From Nematostella vectensis (taxonomy: Eukaryota; Cnidaria; Anthozoa; Actiniaria; Edwardsiidae), in assembly GCF_932526225.1 (NCBI RefSeq), contig NC_064035.1:21503969-21567968 (forward strand): DNA of 64,000 nucleotides, in the 5' to 3' direction. The position numbers were made by a program, and so were the translations under genes. The number at the start of each line of letters is the position of its first letter. Position 1 is the first letter of the stretch. Under the pieces are notes generated by a model that ran no database searches, was not told the DNA's origin, and saw nothing but the letters and a program-made list of their open reading frames with translations. This document shows, piece after piece, positions 11,157 to 26,100 of the stretch.

Positions 11157-14100
11157 CTACCGATGATAATAGAATACGTGTACGCCCGTTTCGGGAATCA
11201 CGTGGCGTCGCTCATTGGTTGTTATTCGCAGGTCAGGCTTTTGCCGTATATCCGGCGCGTTCTCGGGGAACTCTTGGTGGAACTTCCGATGAGCTTCGGT
11301 CCTACTCCAGCTATTCTGTAGTTCGATCAAAGCCGTACTAGGTCTCCTCGGGCCGTAAACAGAACTTTTTCGGAACCACTTCGGGTACAGGTCGCTGTTG
11401 GTCGAGCCAGTTTTTGTTTCTTCGGGTACTTGGCTCGGCATATTGTGGATGGTAGGCGATCGCGGTCGGGGGATCTCCGGGGCAGTGGCGGGCCGTGTCG
11501 TTGGCTTATAGCTAGAGCTGCTCTTGTCAAATTGTAGTAGAGATTTTGCCTGGTACGGATGTGCACTCGGATAATATGTGCCCGGAACATGGCGGAGATC
11601 TTGCTCGAACTCAGAATTTTCGTGATTTATCAGGTGATGAACATTTTTAGAATAAGTTCCTGGCTCCCTTTCGACCACAGGCTGCTTTGTGTCCTCTGCG
11701 TATGTATTTTGAGCCTGTACCGCTGACTCTTGGACTTTGTACTGTGTGTGCAGGTCGTCATCCTCGTCGTCTGTCACCCAAAGCTCCGTACCGTCCCCAA
11801 CTATGATTCTCTTCCTCTTTTTTTGTTTCACAGGTTTGCGAATCTCGCTGTGGCGGCCCTCCAAAGGATGTGGCGGAGTGAACTCATTCTTGAAATACTC
11901 TTTCTGCGAAAAAAAATGTAAAATTACAATACAAAGGAAACATTTCAATACTCTTCACCTCAAGCTTGGCACGTGCTAAGCGAACTTTGTCACGTGGTTA
12001 TCAACGTCGTCACTACCACCGACCGCTGTCATCTTATTATCATCATAATCGTCACCATCATAATTATTATAATCACGATCGTCACCATAATCGTCGTTAT
12101 AGCAAACACTTTCGAAAGTCCCGATTCCCAATTTTTAAGCTAAAAGCTGTAAAAGAAACCATTATTTCGAGGACAACTCCAATTCGGTTTTTCGGTTTTA
12201 TAGAGGTTCAACTGTAAAATTACCTCCATAAAAATTACCATCATCTTCAGTACGTCATCGTCGTTATCAACATCATCACAAAAAAAGCACTTTCTACGGT
12301 GTGGCCTTTATATGAATACTATTACCCTTTTATGATGGACACTATCCAAAGTCATCTAAAATTCTTCAGTAGGACTATGAAATAAACTCTCCATATAGAG
12401 GCCACTCACCAGCTCATGTGCGTGCCCCCTGCACGCGTCGTCGTAGTTGTCGAGCCTGAGCACGTTCTGCGGTCCGTTGCCTGTGTACTGCGTGCCGTAC
12501 ACTGTCTGCAAGTGCGTCTTCTTCAGGTTGTACAAAGCGTTCGCGGTGCGGGGACACACGGTCAGGTCAGGGGGGCGCTCCGCGTGGTTTGGGTCAAGAG
12601 ATAAGGGAGGGGTGGGGTAGAATTGTTGACGCTGTAGTGCGGGACCTTTCACAAGCTGACAACAACAAAAAGTCATGTTCATTTTGTGGTCGAAATAAAG
12701 TGCTACAGTACGATAACCAGTTCCGTATCACTTCACATTCAAATTGCTCTATCTCCTTTCGGAGGGCCAAATGCTCATGTTTGTTTCTAAGACGACTACA
12801 AATTTACTTATGCATATAATATGCACAGAAAAGACATAGTGGTAGTAGTTTCGTAGCAGCAGGTATAGTTCTGATCACTCAAAAATTCTGTCCTCTGGTA
12901 CGAGTGTTTTTCATTTGAAAATCAATAAAAACATATTTACTGAATAACATATCACATCCCTTCCTTTTTGCTCTTAAATAATTTATAAAAATGGTTTTAA
13001 CTTCGCAATGCAGCAGGCTAACAAACCAACAATCGTCAATGGGCTTTCGCTCGCGTGTCGCTAACAAATCCATATTGCAAAAAACAAAACGGTCTGATAG
13101 AATTCCTCAAAAATAAATGCCACAACCCACACAAATACTAAAATGGTAAAATAAAATAAAAATGCACAAATGTAGAGGATAACAGGAGTAGGAGATAACA
13201 AGATAAGAAACCTAGAATTGGGGGATTTATTTTGTTAATTTTCGTGCACGAGAGCACCGCGGTTATCATAGACACTAATCCCTAATAAACTAATCAGAAA
13301 CTAAACAGATACTAAAAACGGTCAGGGGGGGTACTTCAAAAAAACTACCTTTTTACGAGTAAAATCAGCTAGAATCGATGAAAAGGCATTATATAAATAT
13401 GGTTTCCTGGATTATACAGAGCAACTTCTGTCATTTGTGTGGATCCTAGACTAATTAATGCCTGATTAAAATATCTTATCTTGTTTCTGGTTTTAACGCT
13501 TGCAAATTTTTATGAAATACACAATACGCAAGCAAATAGCTATAATATGCATGTCTAAAATCGTTCTTTACCGATTTAGCGCTTAATTATCGCTAAGTTC
13601 TCAAACAGAAAACGTCTACTTTTGTTTTTTAAGGCGCCGAGATAATGAATGTTGTCGACCGTGAAGACCACCCAAGTGGAAGTCACGCTTGGATAACGCG
13701 CTTGGAAGTCACGCTAGCTACACCAATAAGTAATTAAATGTGTTATTGGAATAAAATTTAAATCATCAAAAAGATTTTTTTAAACTCAATCCATCCATCA
13801 TTTTACAGTATGAATCGACTCAATAAAAAATACGGTTGAACGAATTTGGATTTGTTTGTACGAAACGAGACAAGAACATTTTTATTAAACCGGAGCCCGT
13901 GTATTCATTGTGTAATTATTTTAGGCACTGACGACTTTATATAATAACGAGAGGTGTAACGAGAATTTTTCCAGCTCAAAATACTCCTTTGGGATGATCC
14001 CCACTTCTATTAGGATCGCCTTTGAATATTTCACTTACGATCACTGAAATAGAAATTTAGCCTGAATCCGCGAAATAGCGGGAAAACCCTGTTAAAAAAT

Positions 14101-17100
14101 ATGTTGATGTATTTCCAGTTGTACTCTTATTCAATGCAAAAAATGGGTAATTTTGAATATGTTATCATCATTTACCCCCCTTGCTATTAGTTTAGTTTCT
14201 GATTAGTTGCTATTTAGTATCTAAGAAATTTTAGTATCTAAGGTCCTAGATACTAATCCATAACAGATACTAAAACTGTCATAGGGGGGGGTACTTGATA
14301 AAAAAAAAGCTAGAATCGATGGAAAGGCATTATATTTATGGTTTTTTAAATTATTTACAGCAACTTCTGTAATTTGTGTGGATCCTAGACTAATGTCTTA
14401 TTAGAATATTTTGTCTGGTTTCTGTTTTAGGCAAGTTTCTATGCAATAACACAAGGATATAGCTAGAATATACATTTTAAAAACGTTTCTATACAGATTT
14501 AGCGCCAAGTTATTGCTAAGTTTTCAAACAGTAAACGTTTGCTTTTGTGCTTTTTAGCGCCGACATAATGATAATGAATGTTGTCGACGGTGAAGACCAC
14601 CCAAGTGGAAGTCATGCTTGGATCACGCGCTTGGATGTCACGCTAGCTGCACCACTACAGTAACTGCGCTACATCGCAACAATTACGGAGAATTAAACAC
14701 ACATATTTCAAAAAAGGTTGTCAGTGCAAATGGCGAATGTTAATTGGCAATTGGCTGTTATAAGACCATTCACTCCTTGGGTATAATTATTTGTAAGAAT
14801 AAAGATGATAAGTAGTTTTATCACAGAAATTATCCACATGTTCCTACAGTCAGTAGAATTTTGACAAGCTCCCTGGCATTTTTTAATAGAAGAACTGCCA
14901 TTTGATAATCGCCATTTGCCGTTTGCAATGACAACGTTTATTGAAACGAGGTGTATAAACTGGACTCGAATTGACCGGAATAGGACCGGAATAAAATTTG
15001 AAATCTGCTTCATTTTTTGGACCAGTTTCTGATCTGATCAAACACGAAAAAAAAAAAAAGAAAAGAAAGAAAAAAATGTTCCGTTCTAGCTGCTATTTAA
15101 TCCTACCTAGCTGTTATTTATATGAACAAATCCAAATTCGTTCCCCCATATTTTGGATTCAGTTGTATGTGTGCGATCGCCTTTTGAATATTTCACGCAT
15201 GGGATGACTGAAATAGAAATTTTGACTAAATGCGTTCAATAGCGGGAAAATCGCTGTAAAAATTATGTTGACGTATTTCCAGCCGTACTTTTTAATTCTA
15301 TGCAGAGAAAAGGTCTGCTATTAGTTTCTGTTTAGTGTCTGTTCAGTTTCTGATTAGTATCTGTTTAGTATCTAAGAAATTTAAGTATCTAGGATCACCG
15401 CGGTTTCTTTTTGCGGCTTCATTTCTGCATTCAAACCAAAAACACACTTCTGGGCGCAGGGTGATACGGAACTATGCCCACGACCTCCGGGAAGCACGGA
15501 AAACTAAAAGCAATGTAAATCGGAAAAAATCGCATCAAACCACCAAGCATTCTTATAAAAATCAGGAAATTTTTGTTAAAGGAGGTATTGTTTTCATCCG
15601 ACTTTCGTGACGCGGGTCAGTTCACATTGCCGCTCATTTTAGCAACAATTGTGAAAATCGCTTCGAAATAACGATACTTTCTGAACAAACGATTGGATTT
15701 ATATCTCAAGAAAAGTTAATAGTTTTGTATCATTAAGGCACGGGAATTAGGATACTTTGTCAGCGATTTCTTAATAAAATAACCAAAAATGCATTCCCAA
15801 TTTGCTGAATATTGTATTCAGTGAATAAAATATCTCTAACCTTTGTGCGAAATGTCTCCTGCCTCCCGATTCAGCGAAATCCTTTTTCGTTTAATTTCTA
15901 TTTCTCGTCTAAAAACCCACGCGATCGTTGTTTTCAACTCTCGAAACATTTGAACAGTACTGAGTAACCATAGCCTCTTGAGTGTTCGTGACTAGCCCGA
16001 ACGCTCTCCGAACCTAACTTCGTATTTAGGTTCTATATAAAACTAGACCCTGCGCGCAGGGTTGACTGGGATACCTGAGATGTGCAACTTGTTTGTGTGA
16101 CATGTATGACAAAGATTTAACTGCCTACTTTGGATATAATAAAAATATATATATATATAATCTTGTTTTTTATTGTAAATGCCATATCACAACACTGATT
16201 GGGGCAAGAAAGGTAAGAGCATCATCTCTTCAGGTGTGGGGTGGACTCGAGGTGTGCTCCATGAGAGTAGACAGGGCTGATTGTCCTATCTTCAAATACT
16301 ATCCCCACATCAGAGTTAGCATCGAAATATAATTAAGGAAAGCTGAGAATGTGTTTTAAAATTGTTATTTCTTAAACATTTCTTTGGTTCACTGCCCTCA
16401 ATGTGCTATCACTTAGATGTAAATTTATTTTAACACCCAATGTAAGTCCTATTGTATTAACAATATAATTTCATTGAAATCTATTATTTTATTTATGTAA
16501 GTTACAAGTAAACAACAACAATTATTTATTTTGAAGTCAAATGAGAGGGCTATAGAATATCCAGACTTGATTGAAATTTATAGAGCATAAACATATTTTC
16601 AAGATCAACAACACTAAAAAACTATTACAAATTATTACAACTATTTATTAAAATTGTTCCAAAAAAATAAAATGACATTCAATGAGGGATAAAGGTATTT
16701 CAGGTTAAGGGCCTATGGTACTATCTTTTGAGTACGTTGCTAGGGAAATTTGTTTGTTTTATAAAAGCTTCTGTTTTTTGTCAAATCTCTTGGAACTTTC
16801 AAAATAAGTGTTTTAGACCTAAATAACACAAGTGATGACGTCATCTGACCCCTTCAATGGTCACGTGACCCAGAACAGAAACACGTGTCGGAGAAGCTAC
16901 TGTTGAAATCTAACATAATTTTTGTTGAAGAAATATTTTAACATCACATATTTCTAAAACTTCACGCATCGGATTTGCGAAATTTTGATACCGCGAGAAA
17001 TGGCGAATATTTATGTTCTTCGAAAACGACATATTTAATAATAACTTTTTCATTTCTTCAAAAATCAAAAATCCCATGCGCTAAGTTGTTAGGAATGGTA

Positions 17101-20100
17101 ATATCAATGGTTTGAGTAAAAAAAATTCACAATTGTTGTAAAATGTTCAAAACTAACGTGTTTTTCTCGCGCGGAAATGGCCGCCATCTTGTTTTTTTGC
17201 CATCTATTTTTATTCTCGAAAAACATTTAAAAAATGCATTTTCTTCTACAAAACGTAGAAAGTTTATTTTAATCTCTTGGGGAAAAAAGAACAAAGAAAA
17301 TTAGAACTGGAGTTTTGAAGAAAATAAAAATAAAAAAGGACTCGACCGGGAATTGAACCCGGAGCACTTGCTTACGAGTGCAGGGATCGGGGTCTAGTTT
17401 TGAAAATGTTTCTACGGACCGTTGCGTTTCTTCATCCAAAAAGTTAAATGGCAGCCGATGATTTGCTCTATCCCCCTTCTCCATTAAAAAAATACTTTGC
17501 GAGTTGTTGATCGAGTGAGCTTATCAAATAATGGAATTTGTGTTCAAGCAGAGGTTTGTCTATTTAGGCGAAAAAGCCTGTAGGAAATTGGTGATGTGAA
17601 AATCCTGTAGTAATTTAGTGATGTGTGGATCTGCAGCTATATACTTAAATCGTAAATCTCCTGAGCCGTCAATTATCTTTGCGTTTCAAATCATTTAGCA
17701 TAAAGTTACTCTCACCGGGGTTCGTCGTTACTAAAATTATTACCCTTGCATATAACACCAATGTAGTTTTGATTTACGTAGATGCTGTTTATAATTTGAT
17801 TTGGGTATTTGATTTTGCCACCACGCGAGTCTTTGGAAAATTGACAGCCGACGTATTTTGACAGTGGCCTGAAAAGGGGCGGCAGGCGTCGCGTCTAGTA
17901 TTTGTGTCAGGCGTACTTTTATTTTTCCTCTCCAACTTTTAAAAAATAAAATCGCCAGATACTCAGGCTAATATAACCAATAATAATAATAATCATAGAC
18001 ACGCTTTTGAATTTTTGTTATGCCCTGTCTATGTCCAATTATGTTGCTTTTAAAGCAATAAATTTCAACATCATCTCTGCGCGTGTGCAAGAGAAAGATG
18101 TGATTACTGCCTACACACCTGGCGGTAGAAACTCACACCCAAGTACACCCAACAGTTTAAAAAACTACCTGATAAAAGTTATGGCCATTCCACGTCAGCG
18201 GTTTTTTGTCAGACTCGTTTTGTATCGTGACCAGTTCCCTGCGGCCAAAGCTGCCCTTCGTCTTTTGTACCACAACGGGGTCTGGTGCCGAAGCCGGTGC
18301 GGTGGAGGGTAGTGTGGGGTACATTGTCGCTGCGAGCTTCCCCCTTCTTATATCGTCCGGTGAATCGAAGTTGGGAAAGAGTGCCATTTTGGATATGTGT
18401 GAATAGTATGGGTGCTCCGATGGGAACGGTAATTGGATCAAGTGTTTGCTAAAGAAAAGAATGAAATGGTTGGATCAGGAGGGCGTGAAAAAAATAGGGG
18501 GGGTGGAGGGGGCTGGTCTACATTAAGGATGCCGCCATTAGCAAGACCCTCCCTTGGATAGTAACATACAGACTAGCCCAACACACAAATACATACACAC
18601 AATACACACAAATACATGCACACAATACACACAAATACATGCACACAATACATGCACACAATACACACAAATACATGCACACAATACACACAAATACATA
18701 CACACAATACATTACACGATACACACAAAAACATGCACACAATACATTACACAATACATACAAATACATGCACACAATACATTACACAATACATACAAAT
18801 ACATGCACACAATACACACAAATACATGCACACAATACATTACACAATACATACAAATACATGCACACAATACATTACACAATACACACAAATACATGCA
18901 CACAATACATTACACAATACACACATGTACATACACACAATACATTAAACAATACACACAAATACATACACACAAAAGGCGGGTAATGTCCCTTTGCTGA
19001 TTTTTATTTTATTTAACTTCCTAACCCTCCTTTGGACTACTGAGAAAACCGAATAAAAATAGAAAAATATCTATCGGTCGGGAGGCACGGGTGGTTATCA
19101 TTTCCTCGCTCACCTGATATCCACCTTGTGTGGGTCTGGAATGCTGGAAGTAGATATAAGTGAATATCAGGCGAATAATATCAGGCTGTAAGTGGATACA
19201 AGTGAATATCAGGCTAAACATAACAGGCTGGAAGTGGATACAAGTGAATATCAGGCTAAACATAACAGGCCGGAAATGGATACAAGTGAATATCAGGCTA
19301 AACATAACAGGCTGGAAGTGGATACAAGTGAATATCAGGCTAAACATAACAGGCTGGAAGTGGATACAAGTGAATATCAAGCGAATAATATCAGGCTGGA
19401 AGTGGATACAAGTGAATATCAGGCTAATAACACCAGGCTGGAAGTGGATACAAGTGAATATCAGGCTAATAATATCAGGCTAGAAGTGGATACAAGTGAA
19501 TATCAGGCTAACAATATCAGGCTGGAAGTGGATACAAGTGAATATCAGGCTAATAATATCAGGCTGGTAGTGGAGACAAGTGTATATCAGGCTAATAATA
19601 AATTATTCAACATGTTTGCTGTTTTGGTATAGTCAAAGGTTATTTCACTTCATTCTCTTGTTGTTGTTTTTGTACCCCACATACTAAACAGTTTGTATTA
19701 TTTGTAATAATCATTGCTAGTGAATGGATACACTATTACTAGTATCTTGTCGCTGTGTTGATCGATGCGGCACAGACGTTTGATTACACTTTTTTAAAAG
19801 AACGTCCAGCCTGAGATTTCACCAAATTTTAAGAACATGCCGAGGTTCAGATAGCAGAAAAAAATTTCTTTTGTAGTCCTGATGCGTTCTAAAATGCAGA
19901 ATCAAATTGTGCTCATAGTAACACTTTATTATTGCTATTGATCATTATTGTAATTCTCTTCCTTATAATTCATTGGGTATTATTTTCTTATATACACTAA
20001 AATTTAAGAACCTCGTTAGGGACATAATCAGCCTTAAAATGCTCCAAAAATAAGAACGGCCCAGCCTCAAGTGAAAAATTAGACGTTCATAAAAAAAAGA

Positions 20101-23100
20101 GTGTATAATGGCAGTTTGGTGGCGTTGATCAAAACACGTAAGAAAGACTCCGAGGTGGATCAAGTCCTTTTATATCGTTTGTTTTCGAATACAATAGCAG
20201 ATGTTTATTATAAACCAATCATTGCGATAGATGCGTTAATAATTAACCGTTTCAACACCGAGTCCATAGATACATAAATTGTTTTCCAAACTTTTTCGAA
20301 TTACTTAAGCGAAGGGCATTTTTTAGGTTTAACAAGGAAACGTGTCATGGCAGAGTTGGATTTGAGCACGCCATCTCAGTGTTCAAGCGACATCGTCGAC
20401 TTTCTCGAAGACGTCCTTGAAACAGCTGAGCTTCTAAGGGAGAAAATCGCTGTACTGGTAGCCAGATACCCAGTGACCGCCAAGGACAACAGCATCCCCG
20501 TTATCATAGGGGAAATTCAGATGAAAATAAAGGGAAGACTCGAGTTGGAAAGGAAACTGTTAAAGACGCCAACACCATCCCCCAGTCCGCCGGTCAGTCC
20601 TGACACTGTAGAAGCAACACCGGTAAAAGAGGTGCTGTATCTTGTGAGCCTCTTTGAGAGCTCTTGTCTTCGCCGACGCACGATCGATCAGATAGGGAAA
20701 CTAGAGAGTGTTCTACCTCGTAAGAAAACAGTCAAGGTCGCTGTAAGCGTCGAATGTCTGACAAATGAAAAGTACGATGCAGGTAAAAGACTTTTGAGGC
20801 TCAAGGATAATCAAAAGCAATATGAATCTCTAGACATTCAGAACCAGTCACGTCCCTATGACATCTTTGTAGTGGATATTGGCAAGTTGAATCTGAATAA
20901 TGAATCCATTCCCTTTTTTAATCTGAGGGGGTTTGAGAGTGGAAAAAGTCTCGAGCGATTTGCAATGAACCCCAGGGCGTCTAGGCGATTGAAGAACGAG
21001 GACGCGACCGAAAGATTCGCTACAGCGATTAAGATCTCGGCCGCGAATTACGCGCACTGGAGTGCTATGTACTACAAGTCCGTGGCGAATAAAGACAACA
21101 ATTCCCTCCAGCGTCATTTACGACAGTATGTTAAAGATCCCCTTCACAGCAAAGGGGTCATCTACTGCTGTCAAGTTCGCACATCTGATGAAAAGGGAGA
21201 CCCAAGCGCCCAAATGCTAATCGGGAAGGCACAAGGGAGCTTCATAGAAGATATCAAGAGTATTCTCGCGCAAACATCTACCGAGAAGGCGTCTCTTTTC
21301 CAACTAACTCTTTCAAATCAGATGACTTGGTCGAATCTAACAGAAAATGGCTCAGAAACTGGCTCAAGTCGACAAAGCAGCGCAGCAACAACCGCTGATT
21401 CTAACGCTCAAGTCATCGGGCTCATTCTAGATTTTGGTTACCCAGAATGCTTAGTGGAGGAACTCAAAGGAAGCCTAGACATGGGTGACCGTCTTTCGAC
21501 ACTAGAGAAAAAATACATCAAATACTTTGGCGCCAAAAGTCCGCTTGGACTCAATAATGGATTAGATGATTGACATATTGCTATTGTATAGACATTTACT
21601 TGTTTTTCTTGCAAGGGTTATGGCTAATTTGAAATATTTCTGCTATAAGATCTGTAGTAATTCTGATAGATGCTAGAAAATTTGTAATACTTACAGCTCG
21701 TCATTTCGTCTCAGATTACTTTTCTTCAGTTGCGTCAAGTCATAGTACTGCTCAATCGGAAGACCCCTGGAATGAACAAAGAGAGCTTAGACAATACACG
21801 TGGTAAAAAAAATTAGGTGGTCTGCGTAGATGCTGCGGAAGGAAAATAAATCAGCATACGGCTGAAAGTTTATGTTAAACGACTTCAACTTCAAAACAGA
21901 GTTCTTTTTAGGAGTATAAGCATCGTGTAGTTTACACATTTGGGTCTTGAAAAAGCCTGCAGAATTTCTCAGGTTTCCCGGAAATTATCATGGTGAAATG
22001 CAGCGCTAGAAGACCATATGAAGGGTTTACCTAGGCCTAGCAGGTCCGCCATATTGTCCCCATACAAATGTCAGTTAGTACCAAGTCCTCCCGGTCTGGG
22101 AAGGGCTATCGTCTTACCTCGGGAAAGGCAGCACGCCACCACCAAAGTGGCGATGTCCTTTCTGTACGCGTGTGGGGGGTTCTTGCTTTGGACGGTGGCT
22201 TTCAGGAAGGCTGATGGGACCAAAACCGCCATAACTAATACTGCGGCCCCAAGGCACCTTGGGAGTTCGTTGTGTGCGTGACCTGTATTCATCGAAACTG
22301 AAAAAGCAGAGAATGCCTTTAGTCTTACAACACGCATGAATCTTACAACAGGCACGAGTCTAACAACACGCATGAATCTTACAACACGCACGAGTCTTAC
22401 AACACGCACGAATCTTACAACAGGCATGAGTCTTACAACACGCACGAGTCTAACAACACGCATGAATCTTGCTACACGCATGAACCTTACAACACGCACG
22501 AGTCTTACAACACGCATGAATCTTACAACACGCACGAATCTTACAACACTCACGAGTCTTACAACACGCACAAGTCTTACAACACGCACGAGTCTAACAA
22601 CACGCATGAATCTTACAACACGCACAAGTCTTACAACACGCACGAATCTTACAACACGCATGAGTCTTACAACACGCACGAGTCTAACAACACGCATGAA
22701 TCTTACTACACGCATGAACCTTACAACACGCACGAGTCTTACAACACGCATGAATCTTGCAACACGCACGAGTCTTACAACACGCACGAATCTTACAACA
22801 CGCATGAGTCTTACAACACGCACGAGTCTTACAACACGCATGAGTCTTACAACACGCACGAGTCTAACAACACGCACGAGTCTACAACACGCACGAGTCT
22901 TACAACACGCATGAATCTTACAACACGCACGAGTCTACAACACGCACGAGTCTTACAACACGCACGAGTCTTACAACACGCATGAGTCTTACAACACGCA
23001 TGAGTCTTACAACACGCACAAGTCTTACAACACGCACGAATCTACAACACGCACGAGTCTTACAACACGCATGAATCTTACAACACGCACGAGTCTAACA

Positions 23101-26100
23101 ACACGCACGAATCTTACAACACGCATGAGTCTTACAACACGCACGAGTCTAACAACACGCATGAATCTTACAACACGCACGAGTCTTACAACACGCACGA
23201 GTCTTACAACACGTACGAGTCTAACAACACGCATGAATCTTACAACACGCACGAGTCTTACAACACGCATGAATCTTACAACACTAACGAGTCTTACAAC
23301 ACGCACGAGTCTAACAACACGCATGAATCTTACAACACGCACGAGTCTCACAACACGCACGAGTCTTACAACACGCACGAGTCTTACAACACGCATGAGT
23401 CTTACAACACGCATGAATCTTGCAACACGCACGAGTCTTACAACACGCACGAATCTTACAACACGCATGAGTCTTAAAACACGCACGAGTCTTACAACAC
23501 GCATGAATCTTACAACACGCACGAGTCTTACAACACGCACGAGTCTAACAACACGCACGAGTCTACAACACACACGAGTCTTACAACACGCATGAATCTT
23601 ACAACACGCACGAGTCTACAACACGCACGAGTCTTACAACACGCACGAGTCTTACAACACGCATGAGTCTTACAACACGCATGAGTCTTACATCACGCAC
23701 AAGTCTTACAACACGCACGAATCTACAACACGCACGAGTCTTACAACACGCATGAATCTTACAACACGCACGAGTCTAACAACACGCACGAATCTTACAA
23801 CACGCATGAGTCTTACAACACGCACGAGTCTAACAACACGCATGAATCTTACAACACGCACGAGTCTTACAACACGCACGAGTCTAACAACACGCATGAA
23901 TCTTACAACACGCACGAGTCTTACAACACGCATGAATCTTACAAAACTAACGAGTCTTACAACACGCACGAGTCTAACAACACGCATGAATCTTACAACA
24001 CGCACGAGTCTCACAACACGCACGAGTCTTACAACACGCACGAGTCTACAACACGCACGAGTCTTACAACACGCATGAATCTTACAACACGCACGAGTCT
24101 TACAACACGCACGAGTTTACAACACGCACGAGTCTTACAACACGCATGAGTCTTACAACACGCACGAGTCTTACAACACGCATGAGTCTCACAACACGCA
24201 CGAGTCTTACAACACGCATGAGTCTTACAACACGCACGAGTCTACAACACGCACGAGTCTTACAACACGCACGAGTCTTACAACACGCACGAGTCTTACA
24301 ACACGCATGAGTCTTACAACACGCATGAGTCTTACAACACGCACGAGTCTTACAACACGCATGTGAGAATGGATACCTGGAATCAATACCAACTCTTCCT
24401 CCCCCCGCCCCCTTAGCAATTTTATGGTACACGCCTGAATACGATTAGCAAAATAGAAATCAAAATTTGATTGTTAAGAGTTGAAGTTATCCATCTAAGG
24501 TTTCGGGATAAAGGTTTCGGGGTACAAAAAAAGCGAATTCAAAAGAATATTAATTTGGTCGATTTATTGAAGGTCAATTATATTATATTATATTATTAGT
24601 CATACTATCGTTTTCATAACCATGGATGGAGAAAGATTCCTCTCTCTATTTTTTTTTCTATATTTTGCCATCTTAGTCCGAAATCGTCAGGCTATCCTTG
24701 ATCCTTGAATTCGACTCTTCTGATTTATACTAAAAACTAAATGACAAGGAAGAAGAAAGTTGGCCATTTAAATGTTATATTTATAAGTGCATTGTTTTGC
24801 TTGTGTATCAGTGAAATGCGATATTGTCATTTTCGGTTTGTGTAAAAGAGATTTTTCTTTTCACGTGAAAACCAACGCCCTGGAACTCTTGGTTTCCAGT
24901 GAAATGCAAGATTTAGCACATTTTACGATTTGCGATGTAACAATTTTTTCCTGTAAGAAAGGATGGTAAGAAACCACATGCTTATGCCAACACATCAGCT
25001 GTTGCTATAGCAATAATGAGAAAAAGTGGCTAGTAGCTGTGTGATGGCAATACATTTATTAAAGCTGGCGTTATAATCACCGCTAGGGCGCACACAATAT
25101 CACAAATACACCCGTCTCCAGGGCTCCAACCAGCAACGGTACACAGTAGAATGGATATGTCCATTACAGAAACGAAATAAAAATACTGTCTCAATGTAAC
25201 AACATATAGATGTGTAGTCGACCGGTATTCAAATGACTAGGCATTAGTTTGATAATTCTTTTTTACGCGTACTGCAAACTACTTATTACAGGTTTTGACG
25301 GAAGTGTACTAACTCGCTACAAAGGTCAAGTATATAACGCACACGCATTTCATTTTAAGAATTTGTCAAATAATAAATTAGGAGAAAAAAACAACTGTTA
25401 TGATAAACATTTATTTTGTCCTCCAGCAAAAACTATATGAAGCTACATAAAAATGTTGCAGAATTTTCATCTCAGCGGGAAGACCTAGGTGTGCAATACA
25501 ATAACATTAGTGTCATCCTGTAAACTTCCATGTCTTCCCTCTAGATTTTTGTCTTTTAGATATTTGTGTTTATTTTTGACAGGATACTAATACAAATAGA
25601 TATTACAAATAGATGATTCTATAATATGAACAAACTTTCCTAATGACTAAAATCAAGTGTTTAGCTGGTGTAAAGCAAATTTAGTCGATTCTCACTTTAA
25701 GGCAGTGAAACAAGTTTAATTTGACGCGTTTGGTTGAATACTGAACACTTCAAGTGGTCACAGGTCGTTACTACGACTTCTTTAAACTGCTGGCTTCCCT
25801 AGTATTTACAGGTATTGTGTCAGTGTCTTGACAAGCTAAAGCAAGCCAGAGAAATTAAACACCCTACTTGTTCGGCGAATTAAAACAAGTAAATCACAGA
25901 ATACATAAACTCCAGACTCTACGAGCAACATATTTTGCCTGTAATCACAAAGCTAGTCATAATTACACAGATTCCATTGAACAAAACACTTGGTTACACG
26001 TTAGCAACCGTTTCGCTTCAGTAAATTGAGCTTACTGTAATTTTTGACCTCGCTATTATAAGTGATAATAACTTATAGTTTATCTAGAGCATGTATATCT

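Noticed and set aside
11327-12217. Plus- and minus-strand frames overlapping SPMIP4 exon 7 and its intron
   Set aside because: Shadows of the exon in other frames, with no phase-consistent splice sites.
18007-18406. Plus-strand frames at 18007-18312 and 18206-18406
   Set aside because: Antisense to SPMIP4 exon 5, whose protein similarity is clear.
22071-24432. Long frames on both strands (for example 268 and 192 codons, VVRLVRV and TTRTSL repeats)
   Set aside because: They arise from an 18-bp tandem repeat, which keeps every frame open.
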